From assembly GCA_037039685.1 (NCBI GenBank), contig JAWNGF010000005.1, positions 744,001-808,000 on the forward strand: DNA of 64,000 nt. Reading direction: 5' to 3'. The stretch comes from Ceratobasidium sp. AG-K (taxonomy: Eukaryota; Basidiomycota; Agaricomycetes; Cantharellales; Ceratobasidiaceae). A program made the position numbers and the translations under genes. The notes beneath the pieces were generated by a model. The model did not search any database. It was not told the origin of the DNA and saw only the letters and a program-made list of their open reading frames with translations. Positions within the stretch are counted from its first letter, which is position 1. Every line of letters begins with the position of its first letter. Below are positions 10,701 through 22,739 of the stretch, piece after piece.

Positions 10701-11976
10701 ATGAGATTCGATCTCCCTTTCGTTGGCTTTCTAAGTGCCACGCTTGTGCTCATACCACTGCCATGGCACTGGCAGATCCGCAATGTCAGCACAATCTGTG
10801 TCACACTCTGGCTTGCACTGTGTAATCTCATCCGTGGAGTCAACTCTATCATTTGGGCTGGCAATGTTATTGTCAGACACCATATTTGGTGTGATATTAG
10901 TGAGTAGCTTCGGCCTTCGAACGAGGGACATGATTTACTCGCATGTAGCATCAAAACTCCTCATCGGCGCCAGTATTGGTCTTCCAGCTTCGGTACTAAG
11001 TACCTGCCGCTACCTTTCGCAGTTACTCTCCATTCTATGTGCCGCCGGATGCAAAGGAAAGACGCCGCCGCGTCATAATTGATACTGCGATATGTGCGGG
11101 GTTGCCTATGATTGTCATGGCGCTACGTATGTCCCCCCTCCGAGTAGTATATGTGTGGTCCACTGACTCAACTGACACAGACTACGTTGTTCAGGGGTAT
11201 CGCTTTAAAATTATGGAGGATTTTGGGTGTAACGCGGTCGGTCTTTCCGCACCCGCTCGATCCCGCAAGCGTGACTCAGCTGATTGCAACAGAATGTATA
11301 CTTGTCAATCCCAGCCGTTATGATCCTTTGGGTCCCTCCACTTGTGCTTTCATTGGTTGCCCTGGTCTATGCAGGTGCGTGTTACACTTTCTGGGCCAAT
11401 TACTTTACCGAAAAGTTTATGAAGCGGTTGCGCTACGCCATTTTATTCACCACCGAAATAATTTGCAGAAGGCCGTCCAAAATCACCGCTCCGGTCCAGC
11501 ACTGATCACTACCTTCGTTTCATCATATTCACGTTCTGCCAAATGCCGATTTCCACGTTTGTGTCAGTTGTTGTCATAAACGAGAACGTAAGGCTGGGAC
11601 TCCTGCCATGGGTCTCTTGGTACGAAGTTCACGAAGATTGGATGTATATACCTACATATCCCAGGAATCCAACGTCCAAACACGACTACAACACAACAAC
11701 ATTTATTTGGTATATTGTGCCATTCATGTCTGTCATGTTCTTCGCTTTCTTTGGTTTTAGCCACGAAGTAAAGACTAAATATCATACGATGTTCTCCTAC
11801 ATCAAGGCGCGCACTTCACGCATCAGGTCTAAGCGGCCTCCAGCACTGCAATCTTATGAATGGTATGTGTTTAATGCGCAAACAACGTGATTTAGACTGA
11901 TTTGAACTAACTCAATAGTCCAAATGGCTTTGCTGCGCCCTCACTCCAGAATCACCACTCAGATTCACCGGTGTAG
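10701..11976 (+). pseudogene. STE3-type pheromone receptor, second copy with two frameshifts
   Basis: Clear paralogue of the 8144-9508 receptor with the same exon plan: MRFDLPFVGFLSATLVLIPL, WHWQIRNVSTICVTLW, DITSKLLIGASIGLPAS, YVPPDAKERRRRVIIDT, YVVQGYRFKIMEDFGC, VYLSIPAVMILWVPPLVLSL, then VSWYEVHEDWMYIP and SVMFFAFFGF. Two places cannot be joined by splicing. Near 11021-11036 the copy is 2 nt shorter than the intact gene between CRYLS and YVPPDAKE. Near 11496-11508 it is 1 nt shorter between HRSG and YLRFIIFTF. No intron signals of usable length explain either. It is therefore a recent pseudogene unless the assembly carries indel errors. Its promoter region is occupied by fold-back element 2. 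The last exon (after an intron near 11862-11918) ends SLQNHHSDSPV. Confidence 0.75.
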
Positions 11977-12722
11977 CTGCTATTTATTTCCCTTTTTTGC
12001 ATTCCTAGCTCATCTCCGTTAGCTACGCCTCAAAATTTCGATTTTCACATTTTGTCCCTTGAAAAAACGTGAGCCAAGACTGATCATGATATTGAAGACA
12101 TCCACCACTCCCGACGATGTTCGAGGTGTCTGAGTTCACTCTGAGCATAACAGCACCCTCAAACAATCTGTTATATAAGAGCGATTGGGTACCGCCACAA
12201 TATGGTGAACAAATTCAGGGTTGGGCTGGTTGCAAATTGTGGTCGAGCTGTCTCCCCACCACCGTCTCTCAATTCCGACACAACGTTTTCATGAAGGAGC
12301 ATATAAGAATGAGTTAACGCGGAATTAACCGCCATAAAGAGGGCCACAAGAGCATTCTGCATGGGTAATGTCTTGTACTTACCACACCTCGGAATCTAAA
12401 AGGGAGGGCGGGGAAAATGTTCAGCGAAACCGAAACGACGATCGCCAGGAACCACACGATGGCTACCATACGCGGGCGCCAATGACGAGGCATTTCTTGT
12501 CTGGAATCATTGGCGGCCTCTCCTTTTCTCTCTCTGGAAGAGGAACAAAGTTACGATGGGGCAATGTCCCCTACAGTGCAGACCTGAGAACAGCCTGAGC
12601 GTGGGATTGTTTGATGATCAAATGTGCTTCACCAAAAATCTGTAACGTAGGGCGCCACGTGATAAGCCGTCGCATTGTACCTCCAGACAACCACCACTCC
12701 CAGATTATACCAATATTATACT
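11977..12722. other. intergenic, nothing recognised
   Basis: About 0.75 kb between the damaged receptor and the F-box gene. Only short frames without motifs; the F-box promoter should lie at its right end. Confidence 0.5.
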
Positions 12723-14363
12723 ATGGACGCACTCATTCCTGGCTCACGTCTTCTTCCAGAAGTAGAGTATATGATTCTGGGGTGTTTCGACGAGCTACGA
12801 GACTTGGCCAATGCTTCCCTGGTCAGCCAAGCTTGGCGTCGGCTTATTTTCCCTCACCTACATCGGGAGATTGTCGTCACCCAGGTCTCACATCTCGAGG
12901 GCTTGATTTCCCGTCTCGAGTCGGAGCCTCCTGGCAGCCAAAGTCGCATCGGCTCATGTCTCTGGTCACTTCAAATTGATTTCGGTTCGAGGAAAACTTA
13001 TGGAGGCGTCGAGTTTCTCGACCAGCTATGGACCAGGTTGGCTTTGTGTATACCCAAGTTGGCGAACCTCGTGTCGTTCAGATGGAATTTACTATATATC
13101 CTTCCACTTGATTCTTTGCTGAATGTATTTGGAGCCGTCAGTACCTCGTGTCCGAGGCTACGCATGCTTTCATTATCTTCCTGGTCTCACAAATATGGTC
13201 CTGGTAAGTTCGCATTCAAACAGCTTTTATTTTATCTAGATAGATAGATATTAATTACTTACTCACTGAAGCTGAAACCAAAAAGGTAGCGTTCGGTTCT
13301 GTTGCGTTGCCTGGGACAGTCCGGTAACCAAGGAGAGCACAGGTCTTCGGATTCAAGAACTTGACACACCTAGAAGTGGAATGGTATGTACCAGAAAGTA
13401 TGTTAGCCCGCTTCTCCTTGTGCCAGCTCTAATCTTCCACCAGAGGGTCTACATACGTTTGGAGTACCAGATGGAATAATAGACGTGATCGAAAACTCCC
13501 CGGACCTCGTTCATCTAAGCCTCGATATCCCTGGCTCCGAATCATGGCAGCCGATTGATGCCGAATTTTTTCGCCGGCTTAGAAATCCACTCGCGAAGCT
13601 GTCTCAGCTGAAGATTGGGAACCAAGCCTACTTCGACGGCTCCAAACTTCTATGCGACCCTCCTGGAGAACAAGCATTCAATTGGTTTTTTGAGCAACAC
13701 CCCGACCTACGAGGCGTCCACCTACAGTATCATCTCCAGGGCCCCCAACAGTCCGGTGCAGATCTCAGTCCTACATCAGTACAGCATTTATTCCGCTCGA
13801 TTACGTCGTTCACTGGGCCGGTTAGCCTGTGTACTGCCGTGGTCCAATCGTCCCTGGCGAATCAGCTCCAATCCCTGAAGGTGATTTACGGTGGCCCCGC
13901 TCACTGCTCAATCGCGCCCTTTGCAGATGACATGAAACCATTGCCGCTCCTCCGTGAACTCCAGTTTCTATTCCATCGTCATTTCCCAGACCGTATAGGG
14001 CCTGTCATGTACGACTATTCAACACTGGGTAGGATACTCACCATGACACCATTACTACATACACTTGGGCTAGACTACTGGCAAGTCCACCTCGTGAGTC
14101 CTTGCCGTCCGTCATTTCACATTATGCTAATATTACCCCCACAGCGCCTGATGACCCAGTACCTCTCGCATGTTCCTTTGCTTTCCGACTTATCCATCCA
14201 GACCCGGTTGGTCGACACGAGCTCGGTCAACGAGACTTCTGTTGCGCAATTACTTGAAACGTGCCCGAGGCTTCGGCGAGTACGGTTCATCAACGAGTGG
14301 CACGAGGCGCAGGTGTTCATGTGCAAGCCCGTGTGGCGGCAACAGTCGAGTGGGCAGATGTGA
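12723..14363 (+). CDS. F-box / LRR-like protein
   Basis: Probable substrate receptor of an SCF-type ubiquitin ligase. Exon 1 (12723-13203) begins MDALIPGSRLLPEVEYMILG and has an F-box-like N-terminus (LPEVEYMILGCFDELRDLAN, then ASLVSQAWRRLIFPHLHREI). The rest is a leucine-rich series without tidy repeats. Exon 2 (about 13338-13397) reads FGFKNLTHLEVEWYVPE. Exon 3 is 13444-14093 and exon 4 is 14145-14363, ending KPVWRQQSSGQM. The exon 1/2 junction is the weakest point; an acceptor AG at about 13337 keeps the frame best. A diverged paralogue with the same layout (NSPDL, LRNPL, FTGP, CTAVV motifs) lies at 22740-24392 on the other strand. F-box identity rests on the N-terminal pattern, so the family is moderately sure. 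Confidence 0.78.
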
Positions 14364-14698
14364 GCCAAGGGTTATGCGGGCGGCGATTTGTAGACGATTC
14401 GATATTCAACTGCTAGTTGCCGGTTACGGCAATCCAGTTTGTGGAGAAATAAGGGATCGTGGGTAGAAAGTCTGATTGTGTATTTCGAAATGTATTTATT
14501 GTTGGGCTGTGATGGTCTGCGTCTGGGAACAAAATAGGGTGTATGCTTGACTCTTCGCAACCACCCAAAACGGGCGAAGCCAACGAAAATCACCTGACCA
14601 GCCGGAGCTCTCGAAATGTCGTCATCGATAGCCCGATCCGCAGTGTATATAACCCTCTAAGGTAGCCTCGGTTATCTCTGCACTACTACCACACCACA

Positions 14699-15009
14699 AT
14701 GTCTGATCAACAATTTACCATTCAACCTGCTCCTCCTGTAAGTTTGCGCGAACTCGTATGCCAGTCCATAGCTAAGATTATTATAGCACCCCCCTCAAGA
14801 AGGTGGAGGATTGAACTCGGGGTTACAGCAAGGCCCGGCGGGAGCTTTCCATGCCAAGGGACCTCATGTTCCTGACCCAAGTATCTTGAACAAGCTTGAT
14901 GCGCCATTGGTGAGTGCTATTGGTTAGGCTCACCCGAGTTGCAGCTGATGTAGTGGCGATCCAGAGTAAGGAGGAGCTCAAGAAGAGGCAGGATGAGCTT
15001 AACAAGTAA
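14699..15009 (+). CDS. conserved small protein, 68 residues, function unknown
   Basis: Three exons (14699-14737, 14787-14909, 14965-15009; 207 nt) give a 68-residue protein starting MSDQQFTIQPAPP, with a Gly/Gln/Pro-rich middle (EGGGLNSGLQQGPAGAFHAK) and an end that reads LDAPLSKEELKKRQDELNK. All splice sites are GT-AG and phase 0. A TATATAA element lies about 55 bp upstream of the ATG. Small soluble proteins with a GAFHxKGP core and a final helical EELKKRxxELNK occur in fungi, as far as I recall, but I know no assigned function. No signal peptide or membrane segment. Confidence 0.75.
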
Positions 15010-15342
15010 TCGTGTGTGCTATGCAACTCGGACTAGCTATAGATGCTGGTTGTGATAGGATTCGATTAATGTATAATTGAATAATTCGTGAAACCCGCTG
15101 CGGTGGCCTCGAAACTTAAACGATTAGTGCGATGGGGTATCAATGTAAATTTGATTGGCTTTTCGAACACCCCACACATGCCCCAGGCACGCACAATGTG
15201 TATCTCGCCAGCACGCGCCACTTTGACTGCCTCCATGACGCACGGATCCTGACTATTGCGTAAGCGCCGAGCGTTTCACCTGAATTGCATCATGCGTTAG
15301 CCTCCGATCGGTTTGACCTTCTCCACGACCTTCCCCACTGCA
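15010..15342. other. short intergenic spacer
   Basis: About 330 bp between the small protein and the SNARE gene; presumably promoter and 3' UTR sequence, nothing else seen. Confidence 0.5.
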
Positions 15343-16431
15343 ATGGTAAGCACGCCTCCAGCACGCAACCCAATCATGTTGGTTAACTCATAGTGCTCTA
15401 GAGTTTGATTCACGCGCTAGTTGCTCGAGGTTCTGTGATTCTTGCGGAGAATAGGAGTGGGAAACGGGATTTTTCAACGGGTGCGTGTTGCAATGGACTT
15501 GAAAGGGATGTTGGCTAACTATGTATAATAGCCGTGTCGACTATCCTCTCCAAGATCCCGCCCAACAACTCAAAACTCACTTGTAAGGTTTCCATGTCAC
15601 GCACAGCCCCGCCTGCGGACTGACGACCAACAGATGTCTGGGAACAGTATCTATTTCATTATGTTTCCGAGGGTGGCCTTACGTTCCTAGCCATGGCTGA
15701 CGATGCGGCTGGACGACGGATGCCATTTACGTTTTTGGCCGACCTTCAGCGCCGGGTAGGTCGTTCAGTCCCTTTGTACTGATGGAACTAATACGCAATT
15801 ATAGTTCACGACTGCTTATTCGCCTGACCAATACGAGGATGTCCCTGCGTACGGATTGAATGAATTTTCGCCTCAGATTGGCAAGGTGCGTCTCTAATCT
15901 AATCCGCGAGATGTTGGTTGATGACCTAGGGTATAGTTAATTGAACAATACAACACCGCCCCGCCAGCCGACGCACTACACCAAGCGCAGCAGGACTTGG
16001 CCCAGGTCAAAGATATCATGGTTCACAACGTGGAGCAGATCCTGAGCCGAGGAGAGCGAATCGAGTTGCTAGTTGACAAGACGGTAAGTGATCTGTGTCG
16101 AATCTGGATGGCAAGCGACTAATTGTAACCTCATCTGGAACTCTAATCTTCTTCGGCCTCTCATACATATGGAATCTAAACATTTGCTCCACAATCCTTA
16201 GGACAACATGGCCACCCAGTCACACGCTTTCCGTCGAGGCGCTCGCACAGTTCGTCGGCAACAATTCTGGAGAAACCAGCGGATTTTGGCACTTAGTATC
16301 GTTGTCGGTCTCGTAAGTCCAGATTACATCTCCCGCGTAGAACACCTCTGATCGGCGGCCGGCGGTAGTTATTCCTGTACATCTTTATTGCCCAGTTTTG
16401 CGGGGCGAGGTTAAACCATTGTCGCGGCTAA
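15343..16431 (+). CDS. VAMP7-type v-SNARE (longin + synaptobrevin)
   Basis: Membrane fusion protein of the vacuolar/endosomal or secretory route. Eight exons fit exactly (15343-15345, 15402-15480, 15532-15582, 15634-15755, 15805-15885, 15937-16083, 16202-16312, 16369-16431; 657 nt, 218 residues). Exon 1 is only the ATG codon. Residues 1 to about 115 form a longin domain (MSLIHALVARGSVILAENRS, later LTFLAMADDAAGRRMPFTFL). About 125-185 is the R-SNARE helix with the central Arg in QILSRGERIELLVDKT. This is followed by a basic stretch (FRRGARTVRRQQFW) and a C-terminal transmembrane segment (ILALSIVVGLLFLYIFIAQF). Length and order match VAMP7/Nyv1-like fungal SNAREs; Ykt6 is excluded because a membrane anchor replaces the CCxxx end. 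Confidence 0.9.
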
Positions 16432-16806
16432 CACATCTCACATGCGTCCCGAATTATCTTGTGTATTTTCCCATGCTATGTTGCTTGCCACTGGAATTTA
16501 TGTGAAATCCATGTCAATCAATAGGATACCGTTGCTTATCTTCCGTTTACCGTTATAAATCACGTGAACGGGCCGGCAACCAACTGAGCTCCGATGCGCG
16601 CCAAACATTACGTGGGCTTCCCAGGGAACCACCATGAGGAAAAGTATATATAGCTATCTAAAATTCCCGCGACGTTGGTTTAGACTCTTTCGGCTTGACC
16701 TTGACCTTTGACTCTGGCTTTGTGACTGGAAGTTATCGCCTGAGGGTCGGACTGGTCTCCTAGGCTCATATTTCTAGCTTTCGTACCCTTGAATAACCCG
16801 GCAGCT
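16432..16806. other. intergenic, promoter of ceramidase gene
   Basis: 375 bp. A TATATATAG element sits near 16645, about 160 bp before the ceramidase ATG. Nothing else recognised. Confidence 0.45.
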
Positions 16807-18014
16807 ATGGATCCTGTACACAGACTGGGGCAAAAGACGACTGGTGCATGGGGGGCACACACAGCAACTATCGACTGGTGTGAGGTACGTCATAATTTCA
16901 TTTCATCCCCGAAGTATATTGTTAATTCTCTCTCTAGGACAACTACACCCATTCCCACCATGTGGCGGAATGGTACAACACCATATCCAACATCCCTTTT
17001 ATTCTCCTGGGAATATACGGTGCCTATGCGTCATTAAATCCACGCCTTCAACCGGGAGGTAAACCACTGCCCAACGCAACGAGGTATGCGGCTGCGAACC
17101 TGGGGATCATGTGTATAGGGTTCGGGTCGTTTATTTTTCATGCAACGTTAAAGTGGTGGGCCCAGGTAAGTTTGTTTTATTTCGGGTTGGCCTTGGCGCT
17201 CGGCACCCGGGCGGGTTCTTGCCCCATTATCGCGGGAGTTTACTCATTTGCTTACTCAACGCCTCACAGGTCCTCCTTGATGAACTACCAATGATATTCG
17301 TCACGAGCTTGGTATTATACCTCGTATGTGCAGACGGCGAACGGTGGCAAGGCGGTGACCGGTGGAAACTCAAACTCGGACTCGCGGCTGTCCCGACTGG
17401 TGTTAGTGCGCTCTAGTAAGCTTCCGCTCTCGTCGGCATTTCGTCGGACTAATCTTCCGTCCAGTTTATACTACCCAAACCCAATGCTACACCAAGTCTG
17501 CTTCGGCATCATCGACTTGGCTACCACCTACCGCACTATCCTCTTGTTCAAGACTGCCTCCCCTGCTATTCCAGCCGCAGACCTCCGCGCATCCAAACAC
17601 TACATTCTCTCGGGCTCGCTCCTGTTTGTTCTTGCATTCACGATTTGGAACCTGGATAATTTCTTTTGCAATACTTGGACCTCGTTGCGAGCAGCGACAT
17701 CTGGATTTGGAGCGTTTGGAGAGTTTGTGGCTGCGGTATCGCAGGGTCACGCATGGTGGCACTTGCTGACTGGGTTAGGGTGCTCACGGATTGCCGTCGG
17801 GACTGCCTGTAAGTTTAAAGATTCAGTCCGTGAAAGAAAACTGACCGAATTTCCAGATCTGATGCTGTCTCGGAAACATCCTGGAGCGTTCGAGTTGACA
17901 CCACCCAAGTTTGGATTGATTCCTACTATCCGATGGAGGACTGTAGCGAGTGTGGCAGAAAAGGGTCGGAGCGGAGGGACGAGCGGAAATGCCAAGATGG
18001 ACAAGTTGCAGTAG
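16807..18014 (+). CDS. alkaline ceramidase
   Basis: Integral membrane hydrolase that cleaves (phyto)ceramide into sphingoid base and fatty acid in the ER/Golgi. Exons 16807-16884, 16938-17165, 17270-17415, 17465-17808 and 17857-18014 give 954 nt, 317 residues, typical for the family. Family motifs are WGAHTATIDWCEDNY near the N-terminus and VAEWYNTISNIPF (Ca2+-site and active-site region), GFGSFIFHATLKWWAQ with the first metal-binding His, LLDELPM with the conserved Asp, NLDNFFC, and GHAWWHLLTG with the HxxxH metal pair. Seven hydrophobic helices are visible, followed by a Ser/Gly/Lys-rich cytosolic tail. All key metal ligands of the ACER/YPC1 group are present, so the enzyme should be active. 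Confidence 0.92.
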
Positions 18015-18563
18015 ATCTTGTTTGCTAGGTCTTCGGTTAGTCTGATACCTTGTTTGATCACTAATTTTACCCGAATGAATATTGCATTATTAAACGGACC
18101 CCGCTCATGTACACCCGCACAAAAACTAGAATAAGCGAGTGTGGACATTCGTTTGACTAGAGTAACCTCTGACGGGAAGAGAGGACCACAGAGTACCGTT
18201 TAACGGTTGATTATCCCCGATTGGCCATACAATGCGGCTATATGCAAAGTTCCGGCATGGTACGCAGGCTATACTAGATCATCGAGTGTGGGCGGAGAAA
18301 TGCAAAAGCGTCCGAGGTGTTATCAACTATGGTACCCGCAGCCAGGTTGGTTGTCGTCTTGGTGGACGTTGGATGAACAAGTCTCCTGGCTTTACCAGCT
18401 GCCAGCGTAGGTAGCATCGTTGACGCTGATAGACAAATTTCTAATAAATATATGCATTTCCGGGTCCGTCGGATCAAACCATGTATCAATTCATAAGAAG
18501 TCTTCAAGTCCGTTACAACGATCCAAAAAATTATCGAGGAGAGTATGTGCAACTAAAATAGTC
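18015..18563. other. convergent intergenic spacer
   Basis: 550 bp between two convergent genes (ceramidase on plus, S33 copy A on minus). It should hold both 3' UTRs; no further feature seen. Confidence 0.5.
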
Positions 18564-21142
18564 CTACGATTCAACCCGGGAGTATCCCCCTGCCTTTGAC
18601 TCGCCGGCTTGTATGAACGGATTGTTGTACGTATGTCCTTGCTGCTCTCCAGCACCGTCCTTTTCGAATGCCCCACGAGGAATATATGCGGATTGCACCA
18701 GTGCTTTACGGTGGCCATGCATGCAGGAAACTATCAGTGACACAAGGAGCAAACCTGAAGCAGCGGCGAGGGCGACGACAGCAATAAAAAGCTTTTGCCC
18801 GCGCTGCTTTGCTGCTTGCAGGTCATTCTCAAGGTCAGTGCTTCCCGTAGTGGAAAGAATGTTGTCTCCGTTCGAAGCCAGTTGGTTGAGGGTCTTCTTT
18901 GTAACCCCGGGACCAGGGAAAAGCACTTGGTTAGTCTAAATTCAGATATAAGTAAATGAAAGCTGGAAAGGTCTGAATATTGAAGCTTACTCCACAGAAC
19001 TTGTCCTGAGTAGGGAGCTTGTTCTGTAAGAAATAATCTTGAAGCGCGGCCAATGTGCTTGGTAGGACGGACAAGTGAGTAAATAGCTGAAGTTTCATGT
19101 AATTGCACATACCAGTCGGAACGCATAGCAAGCGAAGCATGCTGGAAGAATCAATCCCGGTTAGTAAGTCTGTACAACTTGCATGATGTCATACTTACAC
19201 CGTAGTCGTCCTGCTCAATTAGAATGGCCGAGTCCCCTAGTGCATCGGCAACGCTCTTGGCAGAGATGTAAGGCGTGACTGGATCTGCCTCGTTGCCGAT
19301 AACAAGGATGGGGTTGGAGAGTGTATTGTTCCACGGGCCGACATAGCGCTCCACCGCTCGTATAGGCCAATGATGACAGTAATACCCCGAATTCACCCAC
19401 ATGGGGCTGACTGATACAGGAGAAAGGGCAAAATATCAGCAAGTGCGTAGCTGTGATCTGACGTCCAAGCTTACACATTGGGCTGACTGTCCGAGTAGCA
19501 TTCACAATGAAGTCAAACACATCTTTGGTGGTCACGTCCCCGGCATCTATGGCATCAGCGCATCGCACCGCCAAAATGGCGTCATTCGGTGCAGGAGCTC
19601 CGCTGGTCGTATTGGTTGTCTGGTTTGCCTGTCGCCTATTGAAGTTGAACAGTTGAGTGGACAGAAGCCGTTTCTGAGCAGTTGAATTCGAAGCAGCGGA
19701 AGCGTTGAATAGGTCCGCCCCATATGCGCTAAGTTTTTCAGCGAGTGCGGGCCAGTCGGTCGGTAGGTACATTGCGTCAAATACCTCCTCTAGTTCACAT
19801 TGCCTTCGTTGGCTTTTTTCAGGTGACGAATATTGTTAGACTCACTGCGAATAACTGCAGATATCGAGTTCGGTACCGCAGTAGGCCCAGCATTTTTTCG
19901 ATAATCGTGGGCTGCCTAGGGAGAAATTTTAACACAAGGGGCATGTACTGCGAATGAGGTACTCACATCAAGCAAATCGCGAGTCCACTGAATGATACTG
20001 TCTGCGGTTGAATTACCAATCGCAATTGAACATCCGGTGGGGCCTGCAGCAGCGCAGGCGCTAGCGAATCCAGTGAAAGCCTCGTCGGCTGATTCATACT
20101 CCCTGGCTGGGGACTTTCATTGGGTTAGCGATGGTGAATTTCATTGCGAGGTACCAGCCTACTTCATGAGGAGGACGGTTGGCCCACATTACGGGATCAA
20201 CAACACCGTCGATTACGATTCGACCGACTCGATCTGGGAACACTGAGAAGGATTTCAGATGATCGGGAAGCGTGGATGTTGTATTTTTCGTAGTCATGAC
20301 TCACTGTTGACGAAGTAACTACCAATGACAGTTCCATACGAGAAACCCCAATAATTCAGTGGGGTTTCTCTGCCTTCCAGCAGATCATGCATGGCTAACA
20401 TATCGCGCACAACAGCAGCGGTTCCAAGATACTGAAAAATGTCGGGGCAATTCGAGATGCATCTTTGACCAAGCTCTGCTATTTTGGCGTCCATTTCGTT
20501 TAGCTGGGCGTAGAACTCATTCAGATCACTTTTATCCGTGAAGTTACCGCGTACTTCGATACCGTCGGCAACAAGGGTGCCCCGTAGGAAAGCTTCTTTT
20601 TCCTCTACCGTCTTGAAGCACTCCGCACTGGGTTTACTGACCCCTACACCACGAGGGTCCCAGCCTAATGTTGATAGGCTAGTGTGAGCGTATACTGAAG
20701 CATAAACGTTGTTGTATACGTACTAATAATATCGTACTGCCCACCGGTGCTTTCCATAAGCCTTCCTCCCCTGCTAGCCACGAAGTTTATTCCACTATCA
20801 CCTGTGTGTCCCAAAGTAAGTAATCGTCTGAATCGATACCAGTGCAAAACCCTGACCTGGACCTCCTGGATTGACAAATAAAGTCCCGAGCTTCGGTTGT
20901 TTTATGGCGGGGTAGCGTAGGACAGCCAGAGTAGCTTTACCAGCGGTAGAGTTGCTCCAACTGAGAGGAACATCAAAACGAGAGCACTCAAAAATTTCGA
21001 GGCATGACTCCCAGTTGAAACCTTTAGTTAGAGGGGTGAATCGGTCATAGTCTCGAGCAATGTTGAACGAATACGCGGCAGCAGCGGCGGCGGCGGTAAC
21101 ATGGGCCACAAGAAATATTGAGGAGCTTAATAAACGAGTCAT
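18564..21142 (-). CDS. S33-type membrane-anchored peptidase, copy A (alpha/beta hydrolase + TAP-like)
   Basis: Predicted cell-surface serine exopeptidase of the prolyl/tripeptidyl aminopeptidase (S33) type. About a dozen exons with short introns. The order is: signal region MTRLLSSSIFLVAHVTAAAA; N-terminal domain (FNWESCLEIFECSRFDVPLS, GTLFVNPGGPG oxyanion region); WDPRGVG; nucleophile motif NYWGFSYGTVIGSYFVN (codon near 20340); FPDRVGRIVIDGVVDPV; C-terminal TAP-like part with the acid in VIGNEADPVTP and the His in DDYGH; Cys-rich LPTQDKFCG; transmembrane helix LFIAVVALAAASGLLLVSLI; basic HGHRK and a tail ending YSRVES. It is the most diverged copy (GFNWESC, MWANRPPHE) and reads intact. An internal loop carries QKRLLSTQLFNFNRRQ with dibasic sites. 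Neighbours on both sides of the array share the fold; natural substrate unknown. Confidence 0.85.
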
Positions 21143-22739
21143 GCAGGGATGTATACGGGCGGTAGGGGCAGATATCCAACTACTTAAGTAGTGGGCTGCG
21201 AGGATATGTGATAGAATGATATGTCCGAAAGAAGCCAACTTTCGGACGCAGAAGTACACCTCCCACTTTGTATGCCCGGTCGCATGTATCGCCTCCGTGG
21301 GCTGCCATGGCCGAGCCTGTTAGATTGACAAATTTGCGGAGCCAAGCTAGTGTACATTAAAAATAGCTCCGTCACCCGATCTATAGATTAGCGAACTGCG
21401 GTACTATCCTATTATCTCCCACGATTACATAGCTGGGTGAAAGGCAATAGAATTACCCGTAGAACGTGCCAACCGGAGGCTTGTGCGAATTACTACGTTT
21501 TTGGCTAGCATACAAGTCTAATTTAGGTGGAAAGTGTGAAAAGGGCGAGTTTAGATGACTTTGGCACCATCAGAGTTATTGTTACCTCGACCGAAACGAA
21601 CCTGAACGAACCACTATTTACCCTGCGTACAGTAAGATACACCCACCGAGGACGGCGCATCGAATTCGTTACGGTCGATAATGCCCTGTTTTTCGGGTAC
21701 TTCGTCAAATCCCCTTGTTCCTCCTCGCACTCTTGATCATGTGGGGGTAGGCCCTGTGGTGGCACTATAGTGCCATTTTAGCTTATAACCATGCGTGGTC
21801 GCATTGTTCCAAGCGTTCTGTGTACAACGAAAAGGCCGCGTGATTTGGAATTATACTAACTAGGAGGCAACCTTTGTATTATTCTATGTCTCCAAGTCTC
21901 CAATACCTGTAGTTTCTTTACTGTAAGTTGAGTGGTTGCATATATGCATGACCTACCCCAATTGGGCCAACTATCGGTGGAAATATTTTCCTCCCAGGTA
22001 GAACAGCACTGCCATGATATACAGGATGACACCGTACGTAACCCGGCTCGGCTAGTACGTGTACTTGAATGGGCAAGACTGCCCGATCCCCGAATTTCCG
22101 GAGTGTACATGCGAACCACGGCCCACCTTTAGCATGAACGGCCGCAACCGAAGTACTTTTTGAGATCTCTTAGGGCATACCGATGACCATCGATTAATCC
22201 TCAGACAGTTCTGGATCCTTGCTGGATTTTGACCCCGGAGGGCCCGCCGTAGGAGATTAGTAATGCCCACATCGGAATGAATATAATAGTCACGATTAAT
22301 TTCGTGTTAAATCTATTGAACCTGTTTGGACCCAACGCAAAGGACGGGCGAGTCTTGTGATCGGTATATACGTGCGGAGGGTCAGCATCTGGCGTTTTGC
22401 AAGTCGCTGGGCGCGCAGGGTATCGTCAATTGGTGGATGGTGGTCATATACAGGACGCTGGGGGGTTGGTAAATGTGTAAAACGTAGATTTTTTGTAGTA
22501 GAAAGCGAGTGTTAAAGAACATGTTGGTAAAAGGGACGTTGAAACTCTGAGACAGATTGTGGTCATGAATGCTTCGCGACTCGGACGCCGCGGCACAAAA
22601 TTATGGTTAGGGTGAGGCTGGGGTGTGGTCGTTGATACATGCAAAGTAGAATAATAGTTTAATGGAGAGTGAATGAGATACATGGCTATAAGGGGAAGGG
22701 CCCGGAAGTGAACGAACGCATTGCTGGGTCGGTATTTTA
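21143..22739. other. intergenic between S33 copy A and F-box gene
   Basis: 1.6 kb. The end nearest copy A should be its promoter. A perfect small palindrome GGCACTATAGTGCC lies near 21761. No supported gene. Confidence 0.45.
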
